Source: an uncultured Bacilli bacterium (GTDB taxonomy: Bacteria; Bacillota_I; Bacilli_A; RF39; UBA660). Taken from it: a stretch of 64,000 bases of DNA. The position numbers were made by a program, and so were the translations under genes. Numbering within the stretch: position 1 is the stretch's first letter; the number at the start of each line of letters is the position of its first letter. The stretch lies in assembly GCA_934085595.1 (NCBI GenBank), contig CAKOHK010000001.1, positions 124,001-188,000 on the forward strand. The letters are read 5' to 3'. Below, in pieces: positions 53,734-63,333 of the stretch. The notes under the pieces were generated by a model, which did not search any database, was not told the DNA's origin, and worked only from the letters and a program-made list of their open reading frames with translations.

Positions 53734-54522
53734 CAACTCATCCAAAGAAACTATATTAAAACCTTTACTCTTAATATATTTAATCGCAACACTAAGTTCA
53801 CTCAAAATATACTCATTTTCACTAATAAAAATAATATTCCCCGCACCTACATTATTTTTAATATAAGAAACAAGATTACGATTAACTACTTCACTTACAT
53901 ATAAAGTACTTATATTATCATTAGCGCACAAACTCAAAACATCAAACTTATCACTCTTACTACAATAATATTTATCTATATTATAAGATTTAAGTGTATT
54001 TTTAAAACTCTTATACTCTCTTTCACTATTCCCACTAAAAACTATATTACTTCTTCCATCAATATACTTAACATTATTATAATTAGCAAGCATATTAACA
54101 AAAGCATTATTTTTATCAAAAATACTTACCATCTCATTAATATATTTTCCATCATTAATCTTAACAACTATACTAACCTTATTTAAAGTATTAAAAGCAC
54201 CTATAATATACTTATCCAAATTATTACTAGCACTCGTAACACACTCGTCACTATCATAAGATATTAAATCTTTTCTAAAGCCAATTCCTTTCATATTACC
54301 ATAACTTTTAATAACATTAACACTTTTCCCACTATTTCCAATAATAATGTTACTATCATTAATGCTTCCCTCAGCACACTTATAATCAAAATCATCTTTA
54401 TATAAATTAATCGCATCCATAATAACATCATTCTTTTTAGAAAGTTCAAAAACCTTATTCATATATATAATACAAAATACAAAAATCATAATCATATAAA
54501 AATATCTAATAAACCTCTTCAT
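53725..54522 (-). CDS. Degenerate polysaccharide-deacetylase-like membrane protein
   Basis: A 265-aa protein with one N-terminal transmembrane helix (about 8-24). The C-terminal NIIFISENEYILSELSVAIK and YIKSKGFNIVSLDELL look like the last strand-helix of NodB-type deacetylases, but the metal motifs (DD, HxxxH) are missing. So a catalytically dead homolog is possible. Low confidence in the family call. Confidence 0.5.
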   Translation of the reverse strand: MKRFIRYFYMIMIFVFCIIYMNKVFELSKKNDVIMDAINLYKDDFDYKCAEGSINDSNIIIGNSGKSVNVIKSYGNMKGIGFRKDLISYDSDECVTSASNNLDKYIIGAFNTLNKVSIVVKINDGKYINEMVSIFDKNNAFVNMLANYNNVKYIDGRSNIVFSGNSEREYKSFKNTLKSYNIDKYYCSKSDKFDVLSLCANDNISTLYVSEVVNRNLVSYIKNNVGAGNIIFISENEYILSELSVAIKYIKSKGFNIVSLDELLK

Positions 54523-54552
54523 ATTAAACTATATGAAAAAACACTTTAAATA

Positions 54553-55644
54553 TTATAAAGTGCTTGAAATATTAAATCTCTTATTAAAATCTTGAACTCT
54601 CTTTCTAATATAAGGCTCTACATAATCTCCATCAATAAATGAATCAATATCTATTTTAAAATAATCAAGTATCTGCCCTATATCATAGTCAAAATATAAT
54701 CTATTACTGCATATCTCATCAAGAATCTCAAGAGCCTTCTTTTTATCTTTTCTATAAAGAACTGCTAAATGAAGACTTACATAATTACCAATAAAATAAT
54801 TAAAACTTTCATTGTAATTATATAATTCTTCAAGCTTTATATTCCCATTATCATACCCCTCAGACATATAATTATAAAAATCAATAACGTCATCTGCATA
54901 ACAAATAAATGGAAAAGACCTTCTATTAAAATAAACATCACTAGCTTTTTCATCTATTTTATTATCTTTAATATAATCTAAAAATATTCTTTCATAAAAT
55001 GTAGATGGAACTTCATCCAAAAAGCATTTATAATATGGCTTCATCTGACCATAAGGTAAAGCATACTTATAAAAATCAATAGCGTGCCCTATCTCATGAG
55101 ATAAAATACACCCGTTTCCATAATGAGAAAGTCCAGTAAATAACAAAACATAACATTTTTGTAAATAATAACTCCAGTTACATACTCCGCCATACACCGG
55201 ATTATAAAACTCATCACTAACAAGGCCATTTTTAAACATACTCTTAGTTATTTCATAATCCCTATCACTTACACTTTTCATAAACTCAAGTAAAGTACAA
55301 ATAATATCAGATTTACTTTTACACTCAAGCGCGTCATCCATAGGCATATAAATATAACCACAAGAATCATATATATCAGTAATACTACTAGCCATAGTAT
55401 TTAAATATAATTGATTATCTTCTAAAGCTCTTAGTAGTTTATCTTCATTCTTCTTATTTATATCTTTTACTCTAGAATATTTATACTTACTCTCAATACT
55501 ACTTTTAACGCCTCCCAAAATATTAGCTGACATATTTCCAAGAGTATTCACATCAGTAGGATACATTAAAGAATTATTTCCTTTTTCTAAGAACTTATAA
55601 AGTCTATCCATGTCTCTTTTAATTTGTTTAACATCAAAATCCAT
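54553..55644 (-). CDS. M3-like zinc metallopeptidase (short)
   Basis: A 363-aa protein with the zinc motif ILSHEIGHAIDF (HExxH) and downstream CFLDEVPSTFYER, where the Glu is the expected third ligand, as in oligoendopeptidases (M3). It lacks the large N-terminal part of PepF (about 600 aa), so it is a minimal form. No signal peptide, hence cytoplasmic. Peptide turnover is the likely role. Confidence 0.75.
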   Translation of the reverse strand: MDFDVKQIKRDMDRLYKFLEKGNNSLMYPTDVNTLGNMSANILGGVKSSIESKYKYSRVKDINKKNEDKLLRALEDNQLYLNTMASSITDIYDSCGYIYMPMDDALECKSKSDIICTLLEFMKSVSDRDYEITKSMFKNGLVSDEFYNPVYGGVCNWSYYLQKCYVLLFTGLSHYGNGCILSHEIGHAIDFYKYALPYGQMKPYYKCFLDEVPSTFYERIFLDYIKDNKIDEKASDVYFNRRSFPFICYADDVIDFYNYMSEGYDNGNIKLEELYNYNESFNYFIGNYVSLHLAVLYRKDKKKALEILDEICSNRLYFDYDIGQILDYFKIDIDSFIDGDYVEPYIRKRVQDFNKRFNISSTL

Positions 55645-55662
55645 TATAATCCCCCTCTATAA

Positions 55663-55686
55663 GAAAACCTACTAATGGCTAGTAGG
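55663..55686 (-). terminator. Terminator at the end of serS
   Basis: CCTACT/AGTAGG stem that spans the stop codon, with TTTTCTT on the minus strand. Confidence 0.55.
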
Positions 55687-56961
55687 CACAATTTTATCTT
55701 TACCACCCATATAAGGTCTTAATACTTCTGGTACAGTAATACTTCCATCTTCATTATAATTATTTTCAATAACAGCAATTAACCCTCTAGGACTAGCAAC
55801 AACAGTATTATTTAGAGTATGTACAAAATAAGTACCATCTTCACCCTTAGTTCTAATACCAAGTCTACGAGCTTGAGCATCACCAAGAGTACTACAGCTA
55901 CCAACTTCAAAATACTTTTGTTGTCTTGGACTCCAAGCCTCTATATCACAAGATTTAACTTTCAAATCAGCAAGATCACCACTACAGCACTCAAGTTGTC
56001 TAACTGGAACATTAAGATTTCTAAATATTTCTACTGTATATCTCCACATTTTTTCATAAAAATCCATAGACTCACTAGGTTTACATAAAACTATCATTTC
56101 TTGTTTTTCAAATTGATGAACTCTATAAAGTCCTCTTTCTTCAAGTCCATGACTTCCACCCTCTTTTCTAAAACAAGGACTATAAGAAGTCATAGTAATT
56201 GGAAGTTCACTTTCATTAATTATTCTATCTTTAAATCTACCAATCATAGAATGTTCACTTGTACCAATTAAATATAAATCTTCATTTTCTATTTTATACA
56301 TCATAGCTTCCATTTCAGGAAAACTCATAACACCTTCAACTACACTTGCATGAATCATAAAAGGTGGAATAGCAAATGTAAATCCTTTATCAATCATATA
56401 ATCACGAGCATAAGCAAGCATTGCTTCATGAAGTCTAGCAGCATCTCCAAGTAAATAATAAAAACCTTGACCACTAGTTTTACCAGCACTATCTTTATCA
56501 AGTCCATTTATAGATTCAAGTATATCAGCATGATAAGGTATAGTATAAGAAGGAACAGTTGCTTCTCCAAATCTTTGAACCTCAACATTCTCACTATCAT
56601 CTTTTCCGATAGGTACACTCTCATCTATTATATTAGGAATAACCATCATTTTTTCTCTAATTAATTTTTCAAGTTCAACTTCCCTATTACCGCATTCTTC
56701 AATTTCACGAGATATCTCTTGAACTCTCTTTTTAGCTTCTTCTATCTTATCAGTTTCTTTGTTTTTAACATACTCTCCTATAGAAGCACTAACTTTATTT
56801 TTTTCACTTCTTAAATTATCAGCCTTAAACTTAGCAAGTCTATATTCTTCATCAAGATTATACACTTCATCCACAATAGGAAGTTTTTCATCTTGGAACT
56901 TTTTCTTAATATTTTCTTTAACTAAATCTCTATTTTCTCTTATTAATTTAATATCTATCAT
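55672..56961 (-). CDS. serS: Seryl-tRNA synthetase
   Basis: A 429-aa class II synthetase: N-terminal coiled coil (about 25-110, DEEYRLAKFKADNLRSEKNK), then motif 2 SYSPCFRKEGGSHGLEERGL and motif 3 NNTVVASPRGLIAVIENNY. Full length. No T-box leader is visible in the short upstream gap. Confidence 0.96.
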   Translation of the reverse strand: MIDIKLIRENRDLVKENIKKKFQDEKLPIVDEVYNLDEEYRLAKFKADNLRSEKNKVSASIGEYVKNKETDKIEEAKKRVQEISREIEECGNREVELEKLIREKMMVIPNIIDESVPIGKDDSENVEVQRFGEATVPSYTIPYHADILESINGLDKDSAGKTSGQGFYYLLGDAARLHEAMLAYARDYMIDKGFTFAIPPFMIHASVVEGVMSFPEMEAMMYKIENEDLYLIGTSEHSMIGRFKDRIINESELPITMTSYSPCFRKEGGSHGLEERGLYRVHQFEKQEMIVLCKPSESMDFYEKMWRYTVEIFRNLNVPVRQLECCSGDLADLKVKSCDIEAWSPRQQKYFEVGSCSTLGDAQARRLGIRTKGEDGTYFVHTLNNTVVASPRGLIAVIENNYNEDGSITVPEVLRPYMGGKDKIVPTSH

Positions 56962-57061
56962 ATTTCACAACCTCACTCATATTTTAACATCAAAAATATT
57001 AAATGTAAATGATAACAAATATTCTAAAGAAAAAAACTAACAAACTATAGTTCATTAGTTA

Positions 57062-59257
57062 TTACATAACAGGTCCTGAATCTTCAAGATTTGCATTATT
57101 ATTCATATTCATCTCATTCATATGAGTTTGCATTAAATATTGAATCATTTGTTTACTATAATCGCCTTTTTTTCGTTCTTTAGAATAATACATATCATAA
57201 TATCCTAAAACATCACTTTCACTTACTCCCATCTTCTGTGAAACATCACTTAAATATTCTTGTATCTTACTATTATCAGGCATCTTTTTCTTTTTTTCCA
57301 TTAACAACTTACAAAAACTAGATTTTTCTTTAGCCTCTAAAGGAAATGTTCTAATCGCTTCAGGATTCCTCTGAAACAAATCAGTTATTTGACTATACAT
57401 ATAATCTGATGTATTAAATCCACCAATCATCATATTATCAACAACATTATTAAGAGGTGAATAATCATAATACTCTGAAGGTATATCAAAATTATCAGGA
57501 GAAAAACTAGTACTCCTCTTCATCACTTCAGCATTACCAGCTATAGATTGCATCGCCATAAGATCACCTACTAACTTATTACCCTCAAAGTTAATATCAC
57601 CCGCATAATCCTTATCCCTAACAGCATCTTGATAATGTTCAATCTCCGTTATTATTTGAGCTTTAATAGTTTTTAAAGCACCTTCATCATAACTACTAAT
57701 ATCTACTCCATTAAGCATCTGTGCAAACACACTATCAACATCAAAATCATAACTATCAGATTTATCCAAAAGATATTTCAAAAACTGAGCTTGATGTGCA
57801 TACTTACCACCAGCTTCTTTAGAAAAATCTAAATTAAGACTCTTTAACATAGATATATTAAGTGATGAAATATAACTATCTTCTTTACTCCTATTAATCA
57901 AATCTAAAATATCATCACTACCCTTTGCATATTTACCACTCACATTAGCAGTATAAGCAAGTAAATAGCCTAAATACTTACTCTTTAATTCATCATAATC
58001 AGCATTAATACTATCTTCAATCGGAGGAATATTTACTTTAGTTTCAGCTTTAGGTAAAACTATACCCTTTTCTTCATCTGTTAAAGTACGACTAAGTATT
58101 TCTTCACTACTACTTGTTAAAAATAAATCTGTATTATATGCTTTAAGAAAACTATCAGAAGGACTTCCAAGTCTTTTAACATTAACAAAATCATATTCAG
58201 ACTGTAAAGTCTTTGCCATAACTGCGATTTCATCTAATTTACTATAAAATAATTCTTCGTTTTTAGCTATATCAACAAGCATAGGATATCTTCCAATGAT
58301 ACTTGATATAGGATGAAAAGAAACAGTCTCATCAAAAGAAGATATTTTATTTTCACGTACACTTTCAATTGCTCCCATTATTGCTCTAACGCCATATCCC
58401 ATGTCAAAGAAATCATATTTTCCACTAGCCTCAACTTCATGAACATGATTTTCAAACGACGCTTTAGCAAGGCTAGGATCAATTCCTTTCATATTATAAG
58501 CTTTATAAGCAGCAATAGATTCAAATCTATCAAGTTGGCTAGCCGTAGGCACAACAAGTCTATCCATATCCGCAAATACCATTACTTGACTACGTCCAAA
58601 CTTATCTAAAACAGCAGCATAATCCATATCTTTTCCAATAGTAGTACTTACATTTTCTTTACCGTAAACTTTTTCAGTTATTGCTTTTACCATATCTTCC
58701 ATTTTTTTAGGATAAACATTAACCACAATAGGTGCTTTAACTGTATTTACTCCATACTTATTTACCTGCATCTCACCAGCCTCATATATCGCATGATGTA
58801 AGCAATATAAGTTCCACTTTTCATTTGACTTCTGTGCTACCTCCATCTCATCTTCTCTATTCTTGCACACATCACTAGAAAATATAGGAAGTCCTTCTTT
58901 TTTCTTATATTCAACAGTTTCAAGAGTATGATTCGCTTTTACATATCTAGATTCAACTTCATCTTCCTTAACCCCATACATAAAATCAACAAATGGACTT
59001 ATATAAACAGATCTACGTAATGCATCATTTATAGAATATTCTGTAAGTGAATCACTAGTATCATAACCAGTCATAGCGTACAAAGAAGGTATGCTTCCTT
59101 CTAAAGCCTCTTTACTCTTATCATACCCAGTCCATATCCTATAATAATTAGGATCAATACGCACACTCGTCATAAAGTTTGGATAATCACGCATATTTTT
59201 ATCAAAATAATAAAGATTACTAGGTATCTCACCATAATTTACTACAAAATCAGCCAT
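57062..59257 (-). CDS. Large unknown protein (731 aa)
   Basis: No signal peptide or membrane helix. Mixed helix and sheet; the N-terminal third has IVVNVYPKKMEDMVKAITEK and VMVFADMDRLVVPTASQLDR; the C-terminal half is helical and ends in an Asn/Met-rich tail (MNEMNMNNNANLED). I recognise no domain. Single gene preceded by its own leader. Its size suggests a structural or scaffold role, but this is a guess. Confidence 0.55.
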   Translation of the reverse strand: MADFVVNYGEIPSNLYYFDKNMRDYPNFMTSVRIDPNYYRIWTGYDKSKEALEGSIPSLYAMTGYDTSDSLTEYSINDALRRSVYISPFVDFMYGVKEDEVESRYVKANHTLETVEYKKKEGLPIFSSDVCKNREDEMEVAQKSNEKWNLYCLHHAIYEAGEMQVNKYGVNTVKAPIVVNVYPKKMEDMVKAITEKVYGKENVSTTIGKDMDYAAVLDKFGRSQVMVFADMDRLVVPTASQLDRFESIAAYKAYNMKGIDPSLAKASFENHVHEVEASGKYDFFDMGYGVRAIMGAIESVRENKISSFDETVSFHPISSIIGRYPMLVDIAKNEELFYSKLDEIAVMAKTLQSEYDFVNVKRLGSPSDSFLKAYNTDLFLTSSSEEILSRTLTDEEKGIVLPKAETKVNIPPIEDSINADYDELKSKYLGYLLAYTANVSGKYAKGSDDILDLINRSKEDSYISSLNISMLKSLNLDFSKEAGGKYAHQAQFLKYLLDKSDSYDFDVDSVFAQMLNGVDISSYDEGALKTIKAQIITEIEHYQDAVRDKDYAGDINFEGNKLVGDLMAMQSIAGNAEVMKRSTSFSPDNFDIPSEYYDYSPLNNVVDNMMIGGFNTSDYMYSQITDLFQRNPEAIRTFPLEAKEKSSFCKLLMEKKKKMPDNSKIQEYLSDVSQKMGVSESDVLGYYDMYYSKERKKGDYSKQMIQYLMQTHMNEMNMNNNANLEDSGPVM

Positions 59258-59346
59258 CTTACACCTCCATTATATCATCTAGTAATATATCTTCTATTTA
59301 AATTATACTCTAATATATTAAATACCACAAGGACTAATAAAAATCC

Positions 59347-59862
59347 TTATTTTATACTATTAAGCCCTCTAGCATACTCTTCTAACATCTTACATTTTCT
59401 TTCTATCTCATTAACAACATCTTTTATACTTCTATGATTACCATCTCTATCATAATAATCAATCACAGATTCAATAGTACTCCTCTTTTCATCTTCACCA
59501 TCATCTATCCTATAATAAAAACCATCAGGTAAGTTATCAAACTTATATTCTCTTTCAAATAATATGTATAAAAGAGTATTTTCAATTTCTTCAAAGCAAT
59601 CAAAACCATCTTCCCTTATTCTTTTAATAAGTATTTTATTATTATTTTGATATTCTTTCAATTTATCAATACTAACATTCAAACTCTCACGAAACTCTAT
59701 TTTATAATGTCCTGAACAACTAGCAAATGTCTTATATCCTTTTTTATTAAATAATGAAACTGCATTAGCTATAGCTTTATCACAAATAAACACATCTTTA
59801 TTGTCTTCAGCATGAAACCACACTTCAAAAGTATTTCTATCAATCAAACTATTTTTATCCAT
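59347..59862 (-). CDS. Unknown 171-aa protein with ASCSGH motif
   Basis: Soluble protein. ALAN-like helix (CDKAIANAVSLFNKKGYKTF) followed by ASCSGHYKIEF; the KGY.T..SCSGH motif recurs, as I recall, in short hypothetical proteins of Firmicutes, and the Cys-His pair could bind metal. The C-terminal half is highly charged. No operon partner apparent. Confidence 0.55.
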   Translation of the reverse strand: MDKNSLIDRNTFEVWFHAEDNKDVFICDKAIANAVSLFNKKGYKTFASCSGHYKIEFRESLNVSIDKLKEYQNNNKILIKRIREDGFDCFEEIENTLLYILFEREYKFDNLPDGFYYRIDDGEDEKRSTIESVIDYYDRDGNHRSIKDVVNEIERKCKMLEEYARGLNSIK

Positions 59863-59937
59863 TTACTTCTCCCGTTAATATTATATCATCACTTCTAAAA
59901 AATTAAAAAACAATCAGCAACTAATTCACTAATTGTT

Positions 59938-60750
59938 TCATTCTTTAACTATCTTATAACTTTCATAAATATACTTTAAACTATCTTTAACATATATAGT
60001 CTTCTCTACTTCACTACCAGACAAAACCATTTTAGGTGGTATAGAAATCAATATCTTAAATAAAAGTTCTTCTTCTTTAAGTAATTCAAAATTATTTTTA
60101 TATGTTTTAAATAGTATATCAAAATTAAGTTTATATCCATCACTTTTATAATATTTATATAAATCTAAAACGGGAGTATCGACCAAATGTTTTTCCCAAC
60201 TAATTAAATAATTTTTATCCCCTCTAATAAAATGTTCTTTTTTAATATTATTATGAACTATACATACTCTCTCAGTAGTTTTATCTTTTACAATATTCAT
60301 CCATTTCTTAATATTTTCTTCAGCATACTTTAAACTACCAAGAATAGTACTATAATTTCTAGCAAGTAAATAATGTGATGGACTCATATAAACTTCACCC
60401 TCTATACTATCCATAAGATTCTCATAGTAATCTTTTAAATAAAGAATATTACCCTCTATTTTCTCTTTAACCTCTTTATGTTTATTACTACTTATATCTT
60501 TATAAAATACAGTTTTACTATGAAGTTTAGCCATAGTTTCTATTATAGATGTCCCACTAGCTACTTCCCTATACTTTTCGCTCTTAATATATTTACTCCT
60601 AACACTATCATCAAGAACCTCTATAACAGAAGGAAAATTATCAAACCCACTCAAAAGTAAATAATCATATAGCTCAAGTACCTCATCATTTCTTTTCTTA
60701 ACAACACTATCCCCATCTATAACCACACTATTTTTATATTTCTTACTCAT
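59938..60750 (-). CDS. CotS/YsxE-like spore coat kinase homolog
   Basis: A 270-aa aminoglycoside-phosphotransferase-like protein. CIVHNNIKKEHFI corresponds to the catalytic HxDxxxxN loop with Asp replaced by Asn, and LVDTPVLDLYKYYKS to the next Asp-containing part. So activity is doubtful. In Bacillus ysxE lies right after spoVID; here the gene follows a SpoVID-like gene (8-bp overlap), which supports a coat role. Confidence 0.65.
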   Translation of the reverse strand: MSKKYKNSVVIDGDSVVKKRNDEVLELYDYLLLSGFDNFPSVIEVLDDSVRSKYIKSEKYREVASGTSIIETMAKLHSKTVFYKDISSNKHKEVKEKIEGNILYLKDYYENLMDSIEGEVYMSPSHYLLARNYSTILGSLKYAEENIKKWMNIVKDKTTERVCIVHNNIKKEHFIRGDKNYLISWEKHLVDTPVLDLYKYYKSDGYKLNFDILFKTYKNNFELLKEEELLFKILISIPPKMVLSGSEVEKTIYVKDSLKYIYESYKIVKE

Positions 60751-61444
60751 TTATATAAGGTATTATTATCTTATCTCCAACACTTACATTACTTAAATCA
60801 TTATAATCTTTAATATCATCATACTTAACATTATATTTCTGACATATGCCATCTATCGTATCATTATCTCTAACTATATAAACTTTATAAATATTATAAT
60901 TTTCTTTATTAACAATATTATTAGTTAAATTACTAATTTCTTCATTCCCTATATTATTAACCTCTTCATTAATATTAGTAGTCTTATTATTAGAATTATT
61001 AATTATATTATCACTTATATCAGTATTAATATTAACATCAACATTATTATCATTAATTTCATTTTCTTCTTTAAAATAATCTTCATTATTTAAATTATCA
61101 AATACATCCATAGGAATACTCTCTTCTTTCTTATCACAAGTAAATAATAAACTAGCATTAATACTCATAATATCTTTTACATAATCATATTTAAAATCAT
61201 CTATTTCTATATTAATAGTATCTTTTAATACATCATCTCCTATAGATATTTGATATGGTACTTCATAATAGAAATCTTCTTCTATTAAAGATGCCTCCGT
61301 CATTTTATATGTACCTGATATTATAATGTTTCCATTAACTGTATTATCTTTAATTTTATGATTTTCTTCTACATCTATTGATGTAACTTCACTAATTTTA
61401 CTTTTAAAAATTATATCTTTTTTAAGTGGTATTAACTCTTTCAT
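60743..61444 (-). CDS. SpoVID-like spore morphogenesis protein (SPOCS and LysM)
   Basis: A 233-aa protein: an N-terminal SPOCS/DUF3794-like beta domain (FKSKISEVTSIDVEENHKIK, GNIIISGTYKMTEA), an Asn/Asp-rich linker, and a C-terminal LysM (YIVRDNDTIDGICQKYNVKY ... VGDKIIIPYI). SpoVID of Bacillus has this order and guides coat encasement. It is much shorter than Bacillus SpoVID (about 575 aa), mainly in the linker. Confidence 0.75.
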   Translation of the reverse strand: MKELIPLKKDIIFKSKISEVTSIDVEENHKIKDNTVNGNIIISGTYKMTEASLIEEDFYYEVPYQISIGDDVLKDTINIEIDDFKYDYVKDIMSINASLLFTCDKKEESIPMDVFDNLNNEDYFKEENEINDNNVDVNINTDISDNIINNSNNKTTNINEEVNNIGNEEISNLTNNIVNKENYNIYKVYIVRDNDTIDGICQKYNVKYDDIKDYNDLSNVSVGDKIIIPYINE

Positions 61445-61495
61445 ATTTCTCCTCTCACAAAAATATATGAAAGACTATCTTTTTTTAGTACAAAA

Positions 61496-61522
61496 AACCT
61501 CATAACATTTAATTACGAGGTT
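61496..61522 (-). terminator. Terminator of the spoVA operon
   Basis: AACCTC/GAGGTT stem that spans the spoVAE stop and is followed by T6 on the minus strand. Confidence 0.65.
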
Positions 61523-61859
61523 TAAATAAAAGTGTAACAATAAAAGCACATACAATAGCAGTAGTAAGCCCAGCTCCTGCATTATCAAATAATCCTTTAA
61601 TAAGCCCTAGAAATCCAGATGCTTTATATCCAGCACTAGCACCAGTTACTAAAAGATGTCCAAAGTTAACTATCGGAACAGTTGCTCCAGCACAGCAAAG
61701 TCCTATTATTTTATCATATATTCCAAATCCAGAAAGAGCACATCCAAATATAACTAAAATTGTATTCATATGTCCAGAAGTTAAATTAGTTTTTTCAAGA
61801 ATATACTGTGAAATAGCACAAAGCAAACCACAAAATAGAAAAGCATAAAAATATGTCAT
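61509..61859 (-). CDS. spoVAE: Stage V sporulation protein AE
   Basis: A 116-aa membrane protein with about four helices. SGHMNTILVIFGCALSGFGI and CCAGATVPIVNFGHLLVTGA are SpoVAE/SpoVAEb signatures. Part of the channel that moves dipicolinic acid into the forespore and out at germination. Overlaps spoVAD by 4 bp. Confidence 0.92.
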   Translation of the reverse strand: MTYFYAFLFCGLLCAISQYILEKTNLTSGHMNTILVIFGCALSGFGIYDKIIGLCCAGATVPIVNFGHLLVTGASAGYKASGFLGLIKGLFDNAGAGLTTAIVCAFIVTLLFKPRN

Positions 61860-62824
61860 AGAACCTCCAAACTAACAGCGTGACTAACACTAGGTATACT
61901 AAGAGATAAATTACAGCTTGTAGTATTATGAAGTGACCCAGTAGCCACTATTAATATTTTCTTATATTCTTTATTCTTTAATATATAATCAAACAAAACT
62001 AAAGGAAGACACGCAGGCCCACTAGCCCCAGCATAAATACTCTTAGAAGAATAATATATACTCCCCGCATCTATAACATTATTAAGACGCGCCCCATAAC
62101 TTCTATAGTAATATTCTTTCATAACTTCTACACCATATTTACCAAGATCGCCAGTTAATATAAGATCATAATATTCACTTTTTCTTTTACTACTTTTCAA
62201 GTGTTCATAAATAACCTTAGCACATGAAGGAGCCATCGCACTACCCATATCATTCGCATCCTTATGATTAGTTACGCACACTTTTCCAATACTAGCACTC
62301 TCAACTCTAATATTACTTTTTTTACTGCTCAAAAGAACACTAATCGCACCACTTGCTGTCGCACTATTACTCATTTTTCTAATCGCACCATATTCAAGCG
62401 GATACCTAAACTGTTTCTCACTCGCAAGATAATGAGAAGAAACACTAATAATAGCTTTATCTCTAGTATTATCAATAAACTTACTACCAATAATTAACCC
62501 CTCGCAAAAAGAAGCACAAGCACTATATATATTAAGAGATGGAATATCAAATCTCGAAGATGCAAAATTAGAAGCAAATAACTGATTTAATAAATCACTA
62601 TTAATCATAAGACTAATATTCTTACTAAGTAATTTATTCTTCTTAAGTATCCCATTAATACACATATATTGGTACTCGCTCTCAGCTTCCTCTACGCTTC
62701 TCTTTCCATTATAATAATCATTCTTAAATACATCACAGTTATCTTTAACTATAGGATTCTTATAGCCAGAAAACACACAAGAAAACTTATCATTAATATA
62801 AACTTTATCAAAATAATATATCAT
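61856..62824 (-). CDS. spoVAD: Stage V sporulation protein AD
   Basis: A 322-aa thiolase-fold protein that binds dipicolinic acid. IYSACASFCEGLIIGSKFID, SSHYLASEKQFRYPLEYG and ILTGDLGKYGVEVMKE are SpoVAD motifs, and GASGPACLPLVLFDYIL follows. Overlaps spoVAC and spoVAE by 4 bp each, so all three are translationally coupled. Confidence 0.94.
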   Translation of the reverse strand: MIYYFDKVYINDKFSCVFSGYKNPIVKDNCDVFKNDYYNGKRSVEEAESEYQYMCINGILKKNKLLSKNISLMINSDLLNQLFASNFASSRFDIPSLNIYSACASFCEGLIIGSKFIDNTRDKAIISVSSHYLASEKQFRYPLEYGAIRKMSNSATASGAISVLLSSKKSNIRVESASIGKVCVTNHKDANDMGSAMAPSCAKVIYEHLKSSKRKSEYYDLILTGDLGKYGVEVMKEYYYRSYGARLNNVIDAGSIYYSSKSIYAGASGPACLPLVLFDYILKNKEYKKILIVATGSLHNTTSCNLSLSIPSVSHAVSLEVL

Positions 62825-63255
62825 AACAATACTCCCCTTATAAATCCAAATATAAGTCCAAAAATAACACCATATAATATAATACTTCCAGTAAGTTTAA
62901 ACATATTACCGCCTATTCCCTTAACAAATCCTTCATTTCTATAATCCATACTACTACTTGTCATAGAATTAGCAAATCCAGTACTAGGTACTATAAGTCC
63001 ACTCTTAGTAAAAGATAATACTTTATCAAAAAAACCAAGTCCTGTTAAAAGAGAACCAACTAAAACAAATGTAATAAAAACAAGTAAAAATGAATCACTA
63101 GAATTAATGCTAAGTGTTCTAATATAGTAGTTATACAAATACTCTCCTATAAGTCCCATAATACCTCCACTTATAAAAGCAATAAAAACATTTTTAAATG
63201 TACTTTCTTTCTTAACAATACTACTAACTAATTTATCATATTCTTCATTATTCAT
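62821..63255 (-). CDS. spoVAC: Stage V sporulation protein AC
   Basis: A 144-aa membrane protein: MNNEEYDKLVSSIVKKES at the start, IAFISGGIMGLIGEYLYNYY, then LTGLGFFDKVLSFTKSGLIV, and PSTGFANSMTSSSMDYRNEG and KGIGGNMFKLTGSIILYGV. The mechanosensitive subunit for dipicolinate release in Bacillus. I start at 63253-63255, which matches Bacillus SpoVAC; ATG codons at 63291 and 63306 extend the frame into the terminator of the gene before it. Confidence 0.92.
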   Translation of the reverse strand: MNNEEYDKLVSSIVKKESTFKNVFIAFISGGIMGLIGEYLYNYYIRTLSINSSDSFLLVFITFVLVGSLLTGLGFFDKVLSFTKSGLIVPSTGFANSMTSSSMDYRNEGFVKGIGGNMFKLTGSIILYGVIFGLIFGFIRGVLL

Positions 63256-63291
63256 ATTAATATTGTGCTCTTTATATTTAAGTTCATACAT

Positions 63292-63319
63292 AAAAAATAG
63301 TGCCATTTTTAGACACTAT
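63292..63319 (-). terminator. Terminator of surface gene F
   Basis: ATAGTG/CACTAT stem with an 11-nt loop and T6 on the minus strand. It lies just after the stop of gene F and inside the longer frame of spoVAC, which supports the later spoVAC start. Confidence 0.7.
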
Positions 63320-63333
63320 ATTATTCTAGTAAA

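Noticed and set aside
63256..63306. Longer spoVAC start at 63306 or 63291
   Set aside because: It would overlap the terminator of gene F, has no ribosome binding site and is not matched by Bacillus SpoVAC.
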